Assembly (NCBI GenBank): GCA_964538625.1
Contig: CAZIGH010000022.1
Coordinates: 16,317 to 80,316, forward strand
Length of the DNA stretch: 64,000 nt
Direction of reading: 5' to 3'
Source: JAEUHM01 sp964538625
Lineage (GTDB): Bacteria; Verrucomicrobiota; Verrucomicrobiia; Verrucomicrobiales; Verrucomicrobiaceae
The stretch's first letter is position 1, and the number at the start of each line of letters is the position of its first letter. This document shows, piece after piece, positions 1 to 9,048 of this stretch. A program made the translations under genes and the position numbers. The notes under the pieces were generated by a model. That model ran no database searches. It was not told where the DNA came from and saw only the letters and a list, made by a program, of their open reading frames with translations.

Positions 1-3000
1 ATGGGCGCGGACTTGCAACATGTGGTCATCTCGGCATCAGCGGGATCAGGCAAAACTTACCAGCTGGTGAGGCGCTACGTGCTGCTGCTGGCCTGGGGTG
101 TGGAGCCGGAGCGCATCGCGGCCATGACGTTCACGAAGAAGGCGTCTGGTGAGTTTTTCAATCGCATCCTCAACAAGCTGGCGGACCTAGCTTCCGGCGA
201 AGAGAGGGCGGAGAGCTATTTTCAAGGGATGGCTCCGCTGCCGCCGGAGTGGCCCGATTTTCGGAAGGTGCTGAGGAAGACGACCGATTCGATGCAAAGG
301 CTGCGCCTGGGGACCATGGACAGCTTTTTTGCGAACGTGACTTCATGTTTTCCGCTGGAGCTGGGGCTGCCGTTTGGCTCTAGTGTCATGGCGGCGGAAG
401 AGACCGAGTCTGCTCGCATGGAAGTGCTGACGGCTCAGATGGAGAGGATGTACTGTACGCGGGATGAAGCTGGGATGAAGGTGCTGCTGGAGGGCTTCAA
501 GCAGGCGACGTTTGGTGCAGAGGAGAAGCGCAGTCTGGATGCCTTTATGGGCTGGGTGGAGAGTGGTCACGAGTTGTGGTTGGAATGCCCGGAGGCCAGG
601 CGCTGGGGTGACGCGGCTCTGATTTGGAATGCTGGCCAGGGTGCGCGTGCGGCGGAGCTGATGATCACGAAGGCGGTGCAGAGGGTACGTGAGGTGATTG
701 ACTTCACTGCCAAACTCTCTCCCAAGGGTGTGGAGAAGTGGGAGCGCATCTTGGACGCAGCTCTGGGCATGACGCCGGGGCAAGAGATACCGGGAGATGT
801 GGAGGATCTTCTGAAAAAGTGCGCCGAGGTTTGGGAGGACTTGAAGAGGGGAGAGGCGGAGATGACTTGGCAAAGGAGGGTGACGTTTTCCGGGCGTGAA
901 GCGGAGGCAATCGTGGATCTGTGTCGCTGCATCGTAGGCCGGGAGCTGGTGGTGCACTGCGAGCGTACGCGTGGCGTGTCTCAGATGCTGAAGGGCTTCG
1001 AGGAGGACTATGGAAAAGTGGTGCGTGGCAGTGGCAGGCTGACCTTTGCGGACGTGACGCGTCTGGTAGGCAGGTCTGCGGCGGCCTGGTGGGCGGAGGG
1101 GGAGGAAGTTGGGCTCTGGTATCGGCTGGACGGTAAGTATGACCACTGGCTCTTTGATGAGTTTCAGGACACGAGCTTCCAGCAATGGCGCGTGGTGAGT
1201 GAACTGGTGGAGGAAGTCATTCAGGGTGGTGGGCAGGGGAGGAGTTTCTTCGCTGTGGGTGATCCAAAACAATCCATCTACCTGTGGCGACAGGCGGAAC
1301 CGAAGCTGTTCCGTGAGGTGGCAGAGCGGAAGGATGAAGAGGGAGCAGCGCTCATGAGGCAGGAGCAGCTTTTGGTCTCCTACCGCAGTTCACCGGCGGT
1401 GCTGGAGGCGGTGAACCGGGTTTGTGAGAGTGATGACGATCTGGGGAGGCTGCTGCCTGGCGCAGTGAAGATGTGGGAGTGCGGCGCGCATGTGGCGTAT
1501 CACGAGGAGATGCCAGGCTGTGCCCAACTTCTCTGGCCGGTGCAGCGTGACGAGGATGAGAAGTTGCCCTCTTCAGACGATGTGACGGTGGAACTGCTGC
1601 GCGAGTTGCGTCCGCTGGAGCGAGGGCTGAGCTGTGCCGTGCTGGTGCGCCAGAATGACAAGGGCCGTGAGCTGGCTGAGCGCCTGCGCAAGGAGACGGG
1701 CATGGAGGTGGTGTGTGAGTCTGAGCAGCAGCCCGCGATAGACAATCCGGTGACGCTGGCGGTGCTCTCGCTGTTGCAGCTGGCGGTGCATCCAGAAGAT
1801 GGGCAGGCGCTGGAACATTTGCGCATGACGCCGCTCTGGAGGTTTGTGGAAAGGGAAGGGTGCTCGCGCTTCGTGACTTGCAGTAAGGTGAGAAGCTGCA
1901 TCGTGGAGGAGGGCTTTGCCCCGTTGATTCACGAGTGGGTGGGGTATGCCAGGGAGGCTGCGGGTGAGGCATGGGATGCGTTCTGCGATTTGCGCGGAAA
2001 GCAACTGGGTGACTTGGCGGCGGAGTTTGATGAATCTGGCAGCAGGGATGTGGACGCTTTTCTGGAGACGGCGCGCAAGTACAAGCTGCGGGTGAGGGGG
2101 GGGAGCGAGGCGATTCAGATCATGACGGTTCATGCGTCCAAGGGGCTGGAGTTTGACATGGTGGTGCTTCCCGAGTTGAGCGGCGATGGCATGAGCACGC
2201 TGCGTCCGCGTGGTCTGTTGGCTCGTCGGGATGAGCAAGGCCAGCCGCAATGGGTGCTTCAGGAGCCGAAGAAGGCGGTCGCGGAGCTGGATGAAGTGTT
2301 GTCCAAGGAGCGGGCTGAAGCGGAGGAGCGCCTGGAGTTCGAGAGCCTGTGCAGGTTGTATGTGGCGATGACACGCGCCAAGCACGGGCTCTATCTCATT
2401 ACCAAGCCGCCGCCGGCGAGGTCAGATGGTGTCATGAATGAAGCCAGGCTGCTGCGTGAACGGCTGGGCCGGGATTCAAGCGAGATGGAGCTGGGTGCGC
2501 TGCGTGTGAACGTGGCGTGGAGTACGGGGGATCCCCAGTGGTATGTGCCCTACGAGGGGACGACGGGGGACGTCCAGGATGAGAGTGAGTCTGAGCCCCT
2601 GGGGCAGTTGCTTCGTGAGCGGCAGCCGATGACGAGGCGCGTGACGCCATCTGGTGAGGAGGACTTCCGAGTGAAAGGGGAGCTGCTTTTCTCTGAGGGG
2701 CGTGACAAGGGCAAGCTGCTCGGCACTCTGGTGCATGAAGTGCTCTCGACTCTGGCCTGGGAGACTCAGGTGGATTGGGCACCCTTTGCCTCGAGCGCGG
2801 CTTATCCGGAGGCGAAGGACATGATAGAGAAAGCCCTGATGCACAGGGAGGTGGCTGCGGTGTTTTCGATGCCTGAGGGCGGTGAAGTCAAGCTATGGCG
2901 GGAGAGGTGCTTTGACGTGCTGCTGGAGTCACATGGCTGGGTTTCGGGTACGTTTGACAGGGTGGTCATCGAGCCAGAACGGAACCGCGCCCGTATCATC

Positions 3001-3171
3001 GACTTCAAGACGGACCACCTCGGCGAGCACGATGAGCGCCTTGATGCCCGGGTGCAGGGCTATGCGCCGCAGCTCAAGCTTTATCGCGAAGCCGTAGTGC
3101 GTCTCACGGGGGTGCAGGAGGTGAGTTGTGCACTGGTATTTCTGCGGAGCGGTCGGGTGGTGGAGGTGTAG
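1..3171 (+). CDS. addA: AddA/RecB-like helicase-nuclease (UvrD superfamily)
   Basis: ATP-dependent helicase fused to a RecB-type nuclease, expected to process double-strand DNA ends for recombination with an AddB partner. Visible superfamily 1 motifs are Walker A SASAGSGKT (about residues 11-19), Walker B DEFQDT (about 385), GDPKQSIYLWR (about 420), MTVHASKGLEF (about 710) and YVAMTRAKHG (about 790). The C-terminal end carries a PD-(D/E)XK nuclease pattern: GTLVHE (about 910), FDRVV (about 985) and IIDFKTD (about 1000). The 1056-residue length suits AddA. An ATG stands on the first base of the window, so a start further upstream cannot be excluded. AddB would be expected upstream, outside the window. 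The gene ends 9 bases from the convergent ribulokinase. Confidence 0.88.
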   Translation: MGADLQHVVISASAGSGKTYQLVRRYVLLLAWGVEPERIAAMTFTKKASGEFFNRILNKLADLASGEERAESYFQGMAPLPPEWPDFRKVLRKTTDSMQRLRLGTMDSFFANVTSCFPLELGLPFGSSVMAAEETESARMEVLTAQMERMYCTRDEAGMKVLLEGFKQATFGAEEKRSLDAFMGWVESGHELWLECPEARRWGDAALIWNAGQGARAAELMITKAVQRVREVIDFTAKLSPKGVEKWERILDAALGMTPGQEIPGDVEDLLKKCAEVWEDLKRGEAEMTWQRRVTFSGREAEAIVDLCRCIVGRELVVHCERTRGVSQMLKGFEEDYGKVVRGSGRLTFADVTRLVGRSAAAWWAEGEEVGLWYRLDGKYDHWLFDEFQDTSFQQWRVVSELVEEVIQGGGQGRSFFAVGDPKQSIYLWRQAEPKLFREVAERKDEEGAALMRQEQLLVSYRSSPAVLEAVNRVCESDDDLGRLLPGAVKMWECGAHVAYHEEMPGCAQLLWPVQRDEDEKLPSSDDVTVELLRELRPLERGLSCAVLVRQNDKGRELAERLRKETGMEVVCESEQQPAIDNPVTLAVLSLLQLAVHPEDGQALEHLRMTPLWRFVEREGCSRFVTCSKVRSCIVEEGFAPLIHEWVGYAREAAGEAWDAFCDLRGKQLGDLAAEFDESGSRDVDAFLETARKYKLRVRGGSEAIQIMTVHASKGLEFDMVVLPELSGDGMSTLRPRGLLARRDEQGQPQWVLQEPKKAVAELDEVLSKERAEAEERLEFESLCRLYVAMTRAKHGLYLITKPPPARSDGVMNEARLLRERLGRDSSEMELGALRVNVAWSTGDPQWYVPYEGTTGDVQDESESEPLGQLLRERQPMTRRVTPSGEEDFRVKGELLFSEGRDKGKLLGTLVHEVLSTLAWETQVDWAPFASSAAYPEAKDMIEKALMHREVAAVFSMPEGGEVKLWRERCFDVLLESHGWVSGTFDRVVIEPERNRARIIDFKTDHLGEHDERLDARVQGYAPQLKLYREAVVRLTGVQEVSCALVFLRSGRVVEV

Positions 3172-3180
3172 GCGGGGTGG

Positions 3181-4866
3181 TTACCGCTGCCTGTCACGAA
3201 TCTCCAACAGTGTCTTCATGATGTGGGAGAGATTTCCGTTCCATGCCGTGGTGCCGAAGGCGTCATGAAGCGTCCGGTAAAGCTGGTAAAGCTCGGCGTA
3301 AACGGCATGAGCTTCGGGTTCTGGATGATAGACCCTTTCCCTGCAGGCTGTCATGCGTGCCTGAAGTTCTGCCACCGTGCCTGCACCGGCGGCGACGGCT
3401 CCGAAGAGGGCGGCTCCGAGGGCGCAGGTTTGTTCGCTGCGCGCCACTTTCATGGGTTTGCCGATCACGTCTGCATAGATCTGCATGAGGGTGGCATTTT
3501 TGATGGAAAGGCCACCGGTGTTGATGACTTCGTGCACTGGCACGCCGTAATCTTCGATGCGCTTGATGATGGTGAGTGCGCCGAAGGCGGTGGCCTCAAT
3601 GTAGGCGCGGTAAATTTCTGACGCTTTGGTGTGGAGCGTTTGCCCGAGGAGCAGTCCGGTGAGGCGGGCGTCAGTGAGAATGGTCCGGTTGCCGTTGTTC
3701 CAGTCCAGTACGAGCAGGCCGGAGGCACCGGGTTTCTGCTCACGCATCTCGGCTTCCATGGCTGCGAACTTTTCGCCCGGGCTGGTGCCGTAACTGTCTG
3801 GCACCAGGTGGTGGACGAGCCAGAGGAAGAGATCGCCCACGGCGCTCTGACCGGCCTCGATGCCGTAGAATCCGGGCAGCACGGAGCCATTCACGATACC
3901 GCAAACGCCGGGAATGTCTGCGAGGGGCTTGTCAGCAGAAGCGACCATGAGGTCGCAGGTGCTGGTGCCGAGGATTTTGGTCAGGGTGCCTTCCTTGACT
4001 CCGGCACCTACGGAGCCCATGTGCGCGTCGAACGCGCCAACGGCGATGGCGATTCCCGGCTTGAGACCGAGTTTCTCCGCCCAAACGGCGCACAATTCAC
4101 CGGCCTTGGTGTCGGAGGCGTGGGCTTCGTCGTAGAGGCGGTCGCGGAGATCTGCGAGCGCGGGGTCGAGTCTGGTGAGGAACTCTTTGTCAGGGAGGCC
4201 ACCCCATTCGCTGTTGAACATGGCTTTGTGCCCGGCGGCGCATACACTGCGCTTGAGGAGGCGGGGGTTCGTTTCGCCTGTGAGCACGGCGGTGACCCAG
4301 TCACAATGCTCCACGAAACTGGCGGCGCTGGCGAAGACGGCGGGGTCGATGCGGCGGAGATGGAGGATCTTGCTCCAGAACCATTCGCTGGAATAGGTGC
4401 CACCGCACTTGGCGAGGTATTGTGGGCGCATCTCTGCGGCGAGCGCGGTGATCTCTGCGGCTTCGGCGTAAGAGGTGTGGTCCTTCCAGAGCCAGACCAT
4501 GGCATTGAGATTGTCTTTGAAGTGGGGGAGCAGGCCCAGTGGGGTACCGTCTTCGGTCACGGGTATGGGGGTGCTGCCGGTGGTGTCGATGCCTATGCCG
4601 ACGACCTGCGAGGCATCGAAGCCTGGGACGTTTTGTTTTGCCTGCTCCAGGGCGCCGGTAACGACCGCTTCCAGGCCGTCCAGGTAGTCTTGGGGATTTT
4701 GCCTGGCGAGGTTCGGATCCCGTGGATCGGTGAGGATTCCGAGCGTGCCAGAGGGATAACTGAAGATGACGCTGCCTACTTCGGAGCCGTCGGAGAGGTC
4801 CACGAGAAGGGAGCGGCATGAGTTGGTGCCGTAATCGACTCCGAGGGCATAGCGTTTGTCACTCAT
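3181..4866 (-). CDS. araB: Ribulokinase (FGGY carbohydrate kinase)
   Basis: Phosphorylates L-ribulose to L-ribulose 5-phosphate in L-arabinose catabolism; cytoplasmic. The N-terminal FGGY ATPase motif is GVDYGTNSCRSLLVD (residues 9-23), followed by the GTSTCDLMV phosphate-binding region (about 300) and the C-terminal block NTGGLSIKNATLMQIYADV with EQTCALGAALFGAV. The 561-residue length and the N-terminal GTNS variant are typical of AraB rather than of xylulokinase. No arabinose isomerase, epimerase or transporter gene is nearby, so it stands alone; it converges on the helicase gene and is followed upstream by a hydrolase gene on the same strand. Another ketopentose substrate is possible. Confidence 0.88.
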   Translation of the reverse strand: MSDKRYALGVDYGTNSCRSLLVDLSDGSEVGSVIFSYPSGTLGILTDPRDPNLARQNPQDYLDGLEAVVTGALEQAKQNVPGFDASQVVGIGIDTTGSTPIPVTEDGTPLGLLPHFKDNLNAMVWLWKDHTSYAEAAEITALAAEMRPQYLAKCGGTYSSEWFWSKILHLRRIDPAVFASAASFVEHCDWVTAVLTGETNPRLLKRSVCAAGHKAMFNSEWGGLPDKEFLTRLDPALADLRDRLYDEAHASDTKAGELCAVWAEKLGLKPGIAIAVGAFDAHMGSVGAGVKEGTLTKILGTSTCDLMVASADKPLADIPGVCGIVNGSVLPGFYGIEAGQSAVGDLFLWLVHHLVPDSYGTSPGEKFAAMEAEMREQKPGASGLLVLDWNNGNRTILTDARLTGLLLGQTLHTKASEIYRAYIEATAFGALTIIKRIEDYGVPVHEVINTGGLSIKNATLMQIYADVIGKPMKVARSEQTCALGAALFGAVAAGAGTVAELQARMTACRERVYHPEPEAHAVYAELYQLYRTLHDAFGTTAWNGNLSHIMKTLLEIRDRQR

Positions 4867-4950
4867 GGTGTAGGAAAGTCAGGTTGGAGCGGGCAGGTTG
4901 GCTTTAAATTTTTCGGTATCAACCACCAAGCCATCCCGCGAGGCTTTGTT

Positions 4951-5802
4951 TTAACGTGGAGCAAGACCGGATAGCATCAACATGGCTTGTGCGATTTGCT
5001 TGCTGGCGAGGTGGAAGATGTCGTTGTGCATGGCTTTGGGCACGATGATGAGTTCCGTGGCGTCTTGGAAGCGGGCGTGGAGTTCCTGGCTCATTCGGGT
5101 GGGGATCACTTCATCATGTGTTCCATGGATGAGGGTGGCTCTGCCTCCGCGTTGCTGGAGGGTGGCGAGAGTGGGGAAGTTGTCGAAACGGTGGCGGTTG
5201 AGGTGGCACAGAGGAGAGCCAAGAAGCAGCCGGGCCATATCAGTAAGGGTGGTGAACGGTGTGCAAAGGACGGCGGCACGGAGCTGCCATTCGTCTGCGG
5301 CGATGAGGGCCACGGCTGAGCCTAGCGAGTGGCCGAGCACGCCGGTGCGCTGAGCGAGCACGTCTGCCGTCCAGCCGAGTTTGGATAGCGCTGTGGTGCG
5401 CAGAGCGCTGAGTGTTTGCTGAATGGTAGCAGGGGATGGCGAGCCCTCGCACAGTCCGTAGCCTGGGTAGTCGATGAAGAGATAGGCGAAGCGGGGATCC
5501 CAGCGGCTGCGATGTTCTGCGTAGTCCAGTGACAGCGAGCCGTTGCCGCCCGTGACCAGCCACAGGAATGCCGGCGGCTCCTCTGGCGCGGCGAGGGAGG
5601 GTAGGTAGAACGCGGTCTGTCTGCCCTGTGAGGTGGTGACTTCCCAGCGTTTGGCACCGAGGTGCTCCAGCCAGCTTAACTCGGCTTCGTCGTAGCCGCG
5701 TGGGTGATAGATGAGTTTGTGCTGAAGGCCGAGCAGCATGGCGATGAGGCTCACGAGGCCGATGAGGACGGCTCGAAGGAAGCGCAAAAGGAAGGATTTC
5801 AC
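4951..5802 (-). CDS. Alpha/beta hydrolase with N-terminal membrane anchor
   Basis: Serine hydrolase of the alpha/beta fold, substrate unknown. A hydrophobic segment (about residues 7-27) suggests a membrane anchor or uncleaved signal. The fold markers are the nucleophile elbow GHSLGSA (about 162-168), the acid in HGTHDEVIP (about 235) and the histidine in AMHND (about 263); these give a complete Ser-Asp-His triad. It resembles the YfhR/Bem46-like group (residues LIYHPRGYDE near the N-terminus). The stop of the neighbouring dihydrouridine synthase lies 4 bases away on the same strand, so the two are probably cotranscribed, with this gene downstream. No lipase-specific lid or transport domain is visible. 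Confidence 0.8.
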   Translation of the reverse strand: MKSFLLRFLRAVLIGLVSLIAMLLGLQHKLIYHPRGYDEAELSWLEHLGAKRWEVTTSQGRQTAFYLPSLAAPEEPPAFLWLVTGGNGSLSLDYAEHRSRWDPRFAYLFIDYPGYGLCEGSPSPATIQQTLSALRTTALSKLGWTADVLAQRTGVLGHSLGSAVALIAADEWQLRAAVLCTPFTTLTDMARLLLGSPLCHLNRHRFDNFPTLATLQQRGGRATLIHGTHDEVIPTRMSQELHARFQDATELIIVPKAMHNDIFHLASKQIAQAMLMLSGLAPR

Positions 5803-5806
5803 TTCT

Positions 5807-6832
5807 TCAAGCGGCAGCGGGCAGCGGCCCTTCCTCGTGTTCGTAAGGGCCGGGCATGTTGCCTGCCAGGTAGTCGGCTATGATGTCTTCCAGTTCCATG
5901 AGGCTGCTGACATGGCAAAAGCGCTGCCGTAGGTGTTTGCCGCCGGGAAGGAACTTGGTGTAGTTCATGAGCCGGGTGCGCATGGCGCGCATGGTTTGCA
6001 GTTCGTTGCCATAGCGATGCGAGGTGACTGCCAGGGTGGCATGGCGGCGGATGAAGGTGAAGCGCTGCTCGGCGGTGGCAGGAGCGGGCTGGGTGCCTGT
6101 GGCCAGGTAGGCCTTTGCCTCACTGAAGACCCAGGGGTTCATCATGGCGGCGCGGCCGATCATGATACCGCGGACTTTGGTTTCTCGACGGCGCTTCTCT
6201 ACGTCGGCCCCGGTGGAGATGTCTCCATTTCCGATGACGGGCACGCTGGCAGCCTCAGCGCACTGGGCGATGACGTTCCAGTCTGCAAATCCGGAGTAGC
6301 CTTGTGCCTTGGTGCGGCCGTGGATGGCGATGGCCTGGATGCCGGCGTCTTCGAGTCGTTTGATGACTTCCAGCGCGTTGATGCTGTGCTGGTCCCAGCC
6401 GATGCGCATTTTGGCCGTGACGGGGACGGGGACGGCTTTGACGATTTCACTGGCCACGGAGAAGAGCAGTGGGCAGTCTCGCAGCAGACTGGAGCCACCG
6501 TTGCGAGTGACGACCTTGTTTACGGGGCAGCCGAAGTTGATGTCGATGAAATCCGGCTGCTTCCAGTCCACGATCTTCCGGGCGGCCTCGCCCATGCGTT
6601 TGCCATCCGCGCCGAAGAGCTGTACGCCTACGGGCCGGTGGCTGTCTTCAAACTCGGTATAGACCCGGGTACGGTGGTCTGCCTGGAGGATGCCCTCGGC
6701 GCTGACGAACTCTGTCACCATGACATCTGCGCCGAGTTCCTTGCACAGACCGCGAAAGATGTAGTCTGTGACGCCTGCCATGGGCGCTAGGTAAAGGGGG
6801 AACTTGCCCTCGCTGAACCAGTGCAGGCTCAT
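5807..6832 (-). CDS. dusB: tRNA-dihydrouridine synthase, DusB type
   Basis: FMN-dependent reduction of uridine to dihydrouridine in the tRNA D-loop. Evidence is the TIM-barrel opening YLAPMAGVTDYIFRGLC (about residues 13-29), the catalytic-cysteine motif INFGCPVNKVV (about 98-108), the substrate/FMN segments TAKMRIGWD and AIHGRTKAQGYSG, and the FMN phosphate motif VIGNGDI and GIMIGRAAMMNPWVF. Length (341) is normal for Dus proteins. Its start overlaps the stop of the upstream cytochrome-domain gene by 4 bases (ATGA), implying translational coupling. The exact subfamily (DusB versus other bacterial Dus) is an inference from motif similarity. Confidence 0.9.
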   Translation of the reverse strand: MSLHWFSEGKFPLYLAPMAGVTDYIFRGLCKELGADVMVTEFVSAEGILQADHRTRVYTEFEDSHRPVGVQLFGADGKRMGEAARKIVDWKQPDFIDINFGCPVNKVVTRNGGSSLLRDCPLLFSVASEIVKAVPVPVTAKMRIGWDQHSINALEVIKRLEDAGIQAIAIHGRTKAQGYSGFADWNVIAQCAEAASVPVIGNGDISTGADVEKRRRETKVRGIMIGRAAMMNPWVFSEAKAYLATGTQPAPATAEQRFTFIRRHATLAVTSHRYGNELQTMRAMRTRLMNYTKFLPGGKHLRQRFCHVSSLMELEDIIADYLAGNMPGPYEHEEGPLPAAA

Positions 6833-7422
6833 TTGGCTGCCTGCATCTGTGCCTGGATGCGACCAGCGGGGTTGAGGGTGCTGAGCGGAACTTTGAACAC
6901 GGTGCCGTCTTCTTTGCGCAATAGCACATGCTCGCCATCCATGCCCTCGAAGCTGGCGCGGATTTTCTGGCCCTTCATGTTGGTCCAGTTCATGACCTGC
7001 CGAGGTGCGGTGCGTTTTTCGGCGGCGATCTTGGCGGCGACGTCGATGCCGGGCAAGTTCGCACCCTCCTCGATCCAGGTGCGCAGGGTGGCCACTTCCT
7101 TGGGGCTGAGGCGGTCTTTGCCATCCGGCGGCATGGCACGTTTGCCCTCGGCCTCGGAGACGATGTAGAGGAGGTCACTTTCGGTGACGTCCTTGGGCAC
7201 GATGATACGCCCGGGGCCTACGTCGTTGGCGAGGCGCTGGACGTTGTCGAAGACGAAGCCCGCTTTCTCCTTCTTCCGTGCCTCGCTGTGGCACTCATAG
7301 CAGTGCTTTGCAAAGATGGGCTTCACGTGTTTGTTGAAGTCCACGGTGGGTGCGCCAGGCAGTTGCGCCAGGGTGGGCCATGCAAGGGCGCTGAGCGTGA
7401 GAGTGAAGACGAGGCGGTTCAT
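6829..7422 (-). CDS. Secreted c-type cytochrome-domain protein with SHD1 domain
   Basis: Predicted periplasmic protein of 197 residues. A signal peptide (MNRLVFTLTLSALAWPTLA) supports a start at this ATG; a longer in-frame start at 7464 would put 14 residues before the signal. One heme site, CYECH, lies at about residue 41 in a context typical of the planctomycete cytochrome c family (VKPIFAKHCYECHSEARKK, then MPPDGKDRLS). The last 45 residues (NWTNMKGQKIRASFEG to VPLSTLNPAGR) resemble the SLA1 homology domain SHD1 common in Planctomycetes/Verrucomicrobia secreted proteins. It overlaps dusB by 4 bases and is divergent from DUF1501 protein 1. An electron-transfer partner is not evident. Confidence 0.82.
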   Translation of the reverse strand: MNRLVFTLTLSALAWPTLAQLPGAPTVDFNKHVKPIFAKHCYECHSEARKKEKAGFVFDNVQRLANDVGPGRIIVPKDVTESDLLYIVSEAEGKRAMPPDGKDRLSPKEVATLRTWIEEGANLPGIDVAAKIAAEKRTAPRQVMNWTNMKGQKIRASFEGMDGEHVLLRKEDGTVFKVPLSTLNPAGRIQAQMQAAK

Positions 7423-7546
7423 GAGGACTGGGGGTAGTATTCGCCATACTAACGGCTGAGACAACCCTGCCTTGGGCTGCGGGGAGTGTTTTTCGGGCTG
7501 TCTTCTTGCGGGAAGAATAGGCGCTGACCGCCGTAGGTAGAGGCGT

Positions 7547-9007
7547 ATGTGTTTGAATCTTCCCCCTGCCGGTCTGTCCAGACGTGCTGCGCTGGCGCGT
7601 GGCGCTTACGGTATTGGTTCCATAGCGCTGGCCACTCTGTTGGAGCGTGAGGGCCTGCTGGCTACCAGTCAAATCGCCGCTGGTCCGCAGCACTATGACA
7701 CAAGGGTGAAGACGCCGCATGGTTTTGGGAAGGCGAAGGCGATGATCTCCATGTTCATGCAGGGCGGTCCCAGCCACATGGATTTGTTTGATCCCAAGCC
7801 CGAGCTGACGAAGTATGATGGCAAGGACTTCCCGGGCGAGGTGAAGTATGACGACGCGGCAGGCGCCAGCCGGGAGTGCATGGGGTCACCGTGGAAGTTT
7901 AAGAAGCATGGGCAGTGCGGCATGGAGGTGAGCGAGCTGCTGCCGCACTTCTCCAAGATCGTGGATGATGTAACGCTGATCCGTTCCATGCACACGGGGG
8001 TGAACAACCACGGCCAGTCCATCTATGCCTTGCTTAATGGCCAGATCACTGGGGGGCGCCCCACGCTCGGGAGCTGGCTGACGTATGGACTGGGCTCCGA
8101 AAGCCAGAACTTGCCTGCGTATGTGGCGCTGACTGACCCGCGAGGCGTGCCGGTGCTGGGTGTGGACAACTGGAGCAATGGCTGGCTGCCCTCCATGTAT
8201 CAAGGCACTGTGGTGAGGCCCACGGAACCGCGCATTCTGAACTTGGATGCTCCGATGAGCCTGAAGGGTGAGGCTCAGGCGAGATACCTGAGTTTTGTGC
8301 AGAAGATGAACCGTGATCACGCGGCGGCCAGACCCGGTGAATCGGATCTGGAGGCGCGGATCGAGAGCTTTGAGCTGGCGGCGAGGATGCAAACGGCGGC
8401 AAAGGAAGCGCTGGACATCAGCGGTGAGAGCGAGGCTACGAAGAGGCTCTATGGTCTGGACAATCCGAAGGCGGCGGAGTTCGGCACGCGCTGCCTTCTG
8501 GCGCGGCGGCTTGTGGAGCGCGGTGTGCGCTGTGTGTCTATCTTTACGGGTAATCAGACCTGGGACCACCACAGCACTATCACGAGCAGCCTGCCAGCGG
8601 CTTGTGAGTATGTGGACCAAGGGGCCGCTGCCTTGGTCATGGACCTGAAGCAGCGTGGTCTGCTGGACAGTACTATCGTTCACTGGGGTGGCGAGATGGG
8701 CCGCTTGCCGGTCATTCAGAATCGCGCCGGAGTGAAGGACCGCAGCAAGGTGGGCCGGGATCACAATACGTATGGCTTCAGCATGTGGGTGGCTGGCGGC
8801 GGATTCAAAGGCGGGCACGTGCACGGTGCTACGGATGACTTCGGGCACCATGCCGTGAGCGATGTGGTGAATCACTACGACTACCATGCCACGCTGCTGC
8901 ACCTCTTTGGCCTGGACCCGAACCAGCTGACTTTCAAACGCAACGGTACGGACCAGAAGCTGGTGGAGAACCCGGCGGCGAAGGTGGTGGAGGGGCTTCT
9001 GGCGTAG
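7547..9007 (+). CDS. DUF1501 family protein 1 (sulfatase-like fold, exported)
   Basis: Member of the DUF1501 family, abundant in Planctomycetes and Verrucomicrobia and usually paired with DUF1549/DUF1553 cytochrome proteins; biochemical role unknown. A twin-arginine leader (SRRAALARGAYGIGSIALATLL, about residues 11-32, given here only as landmarks) indicates export. Family hallmarks are SMFMQGGPSHMDLFDPKPEL (about 67-86), RSMHTGVNNHGQS, the metal-ligand-like TWDHHS segment and the late HWGGEMGR plus GRDHNTYGFS motifs. The expected DUF1553 partner is absent; instead the divergent neighbour is a small cytochrome-domain protein. The alkaline-phosphatase-like fold is family knowledge rather than something proved by the sequence. 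Confidence 0.88.
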   Translation: MCLNLPPAGLSRRAALARGAYGIGSIALATLLEREGLLATSQIAAGPQHYDTRVKTPHGFGKAKAMISMFMQGGPSHMDLFDPKPELTKYDGKDFPGEVKYDDAAGASRECMGSPWKFKKHGQCGMEVSELLPHFSKIVDDVTLIRSMHTGVNNHGQSIYALLNGQITGGRPTLGSWLTYGLGSESQNLPAYVALTDPRGVPVLGVDNWSNGWLPSMYQGTVVRPTEPRILNLDAPMSLKGEAQARYLSFVQKMNRDHAAARPGESDLEARIESFELAARMQTAAKEALDISGESEATKRLYGLDNPKAAEFGTRCLLARRLVERGVRCVSIFTGNQTWDHHSTITSSLPAACEYVDQGAAALVMDLKQRGLLDSTIVHWGGEMGRLPVIQNRAGVKDRSKVGRDHNTYGFSMWVAGGGFKGGHVHGATDDFGHHAVSDVVNHYDYHATLLHLFGLDPNQLTFKRNGTDQKLVENPAAKVVEGLLA

Positions 9008-9048
9008 AGCGTTGTTTCCGTTTATCGATTTTGGAACGCGGGGCGGTG

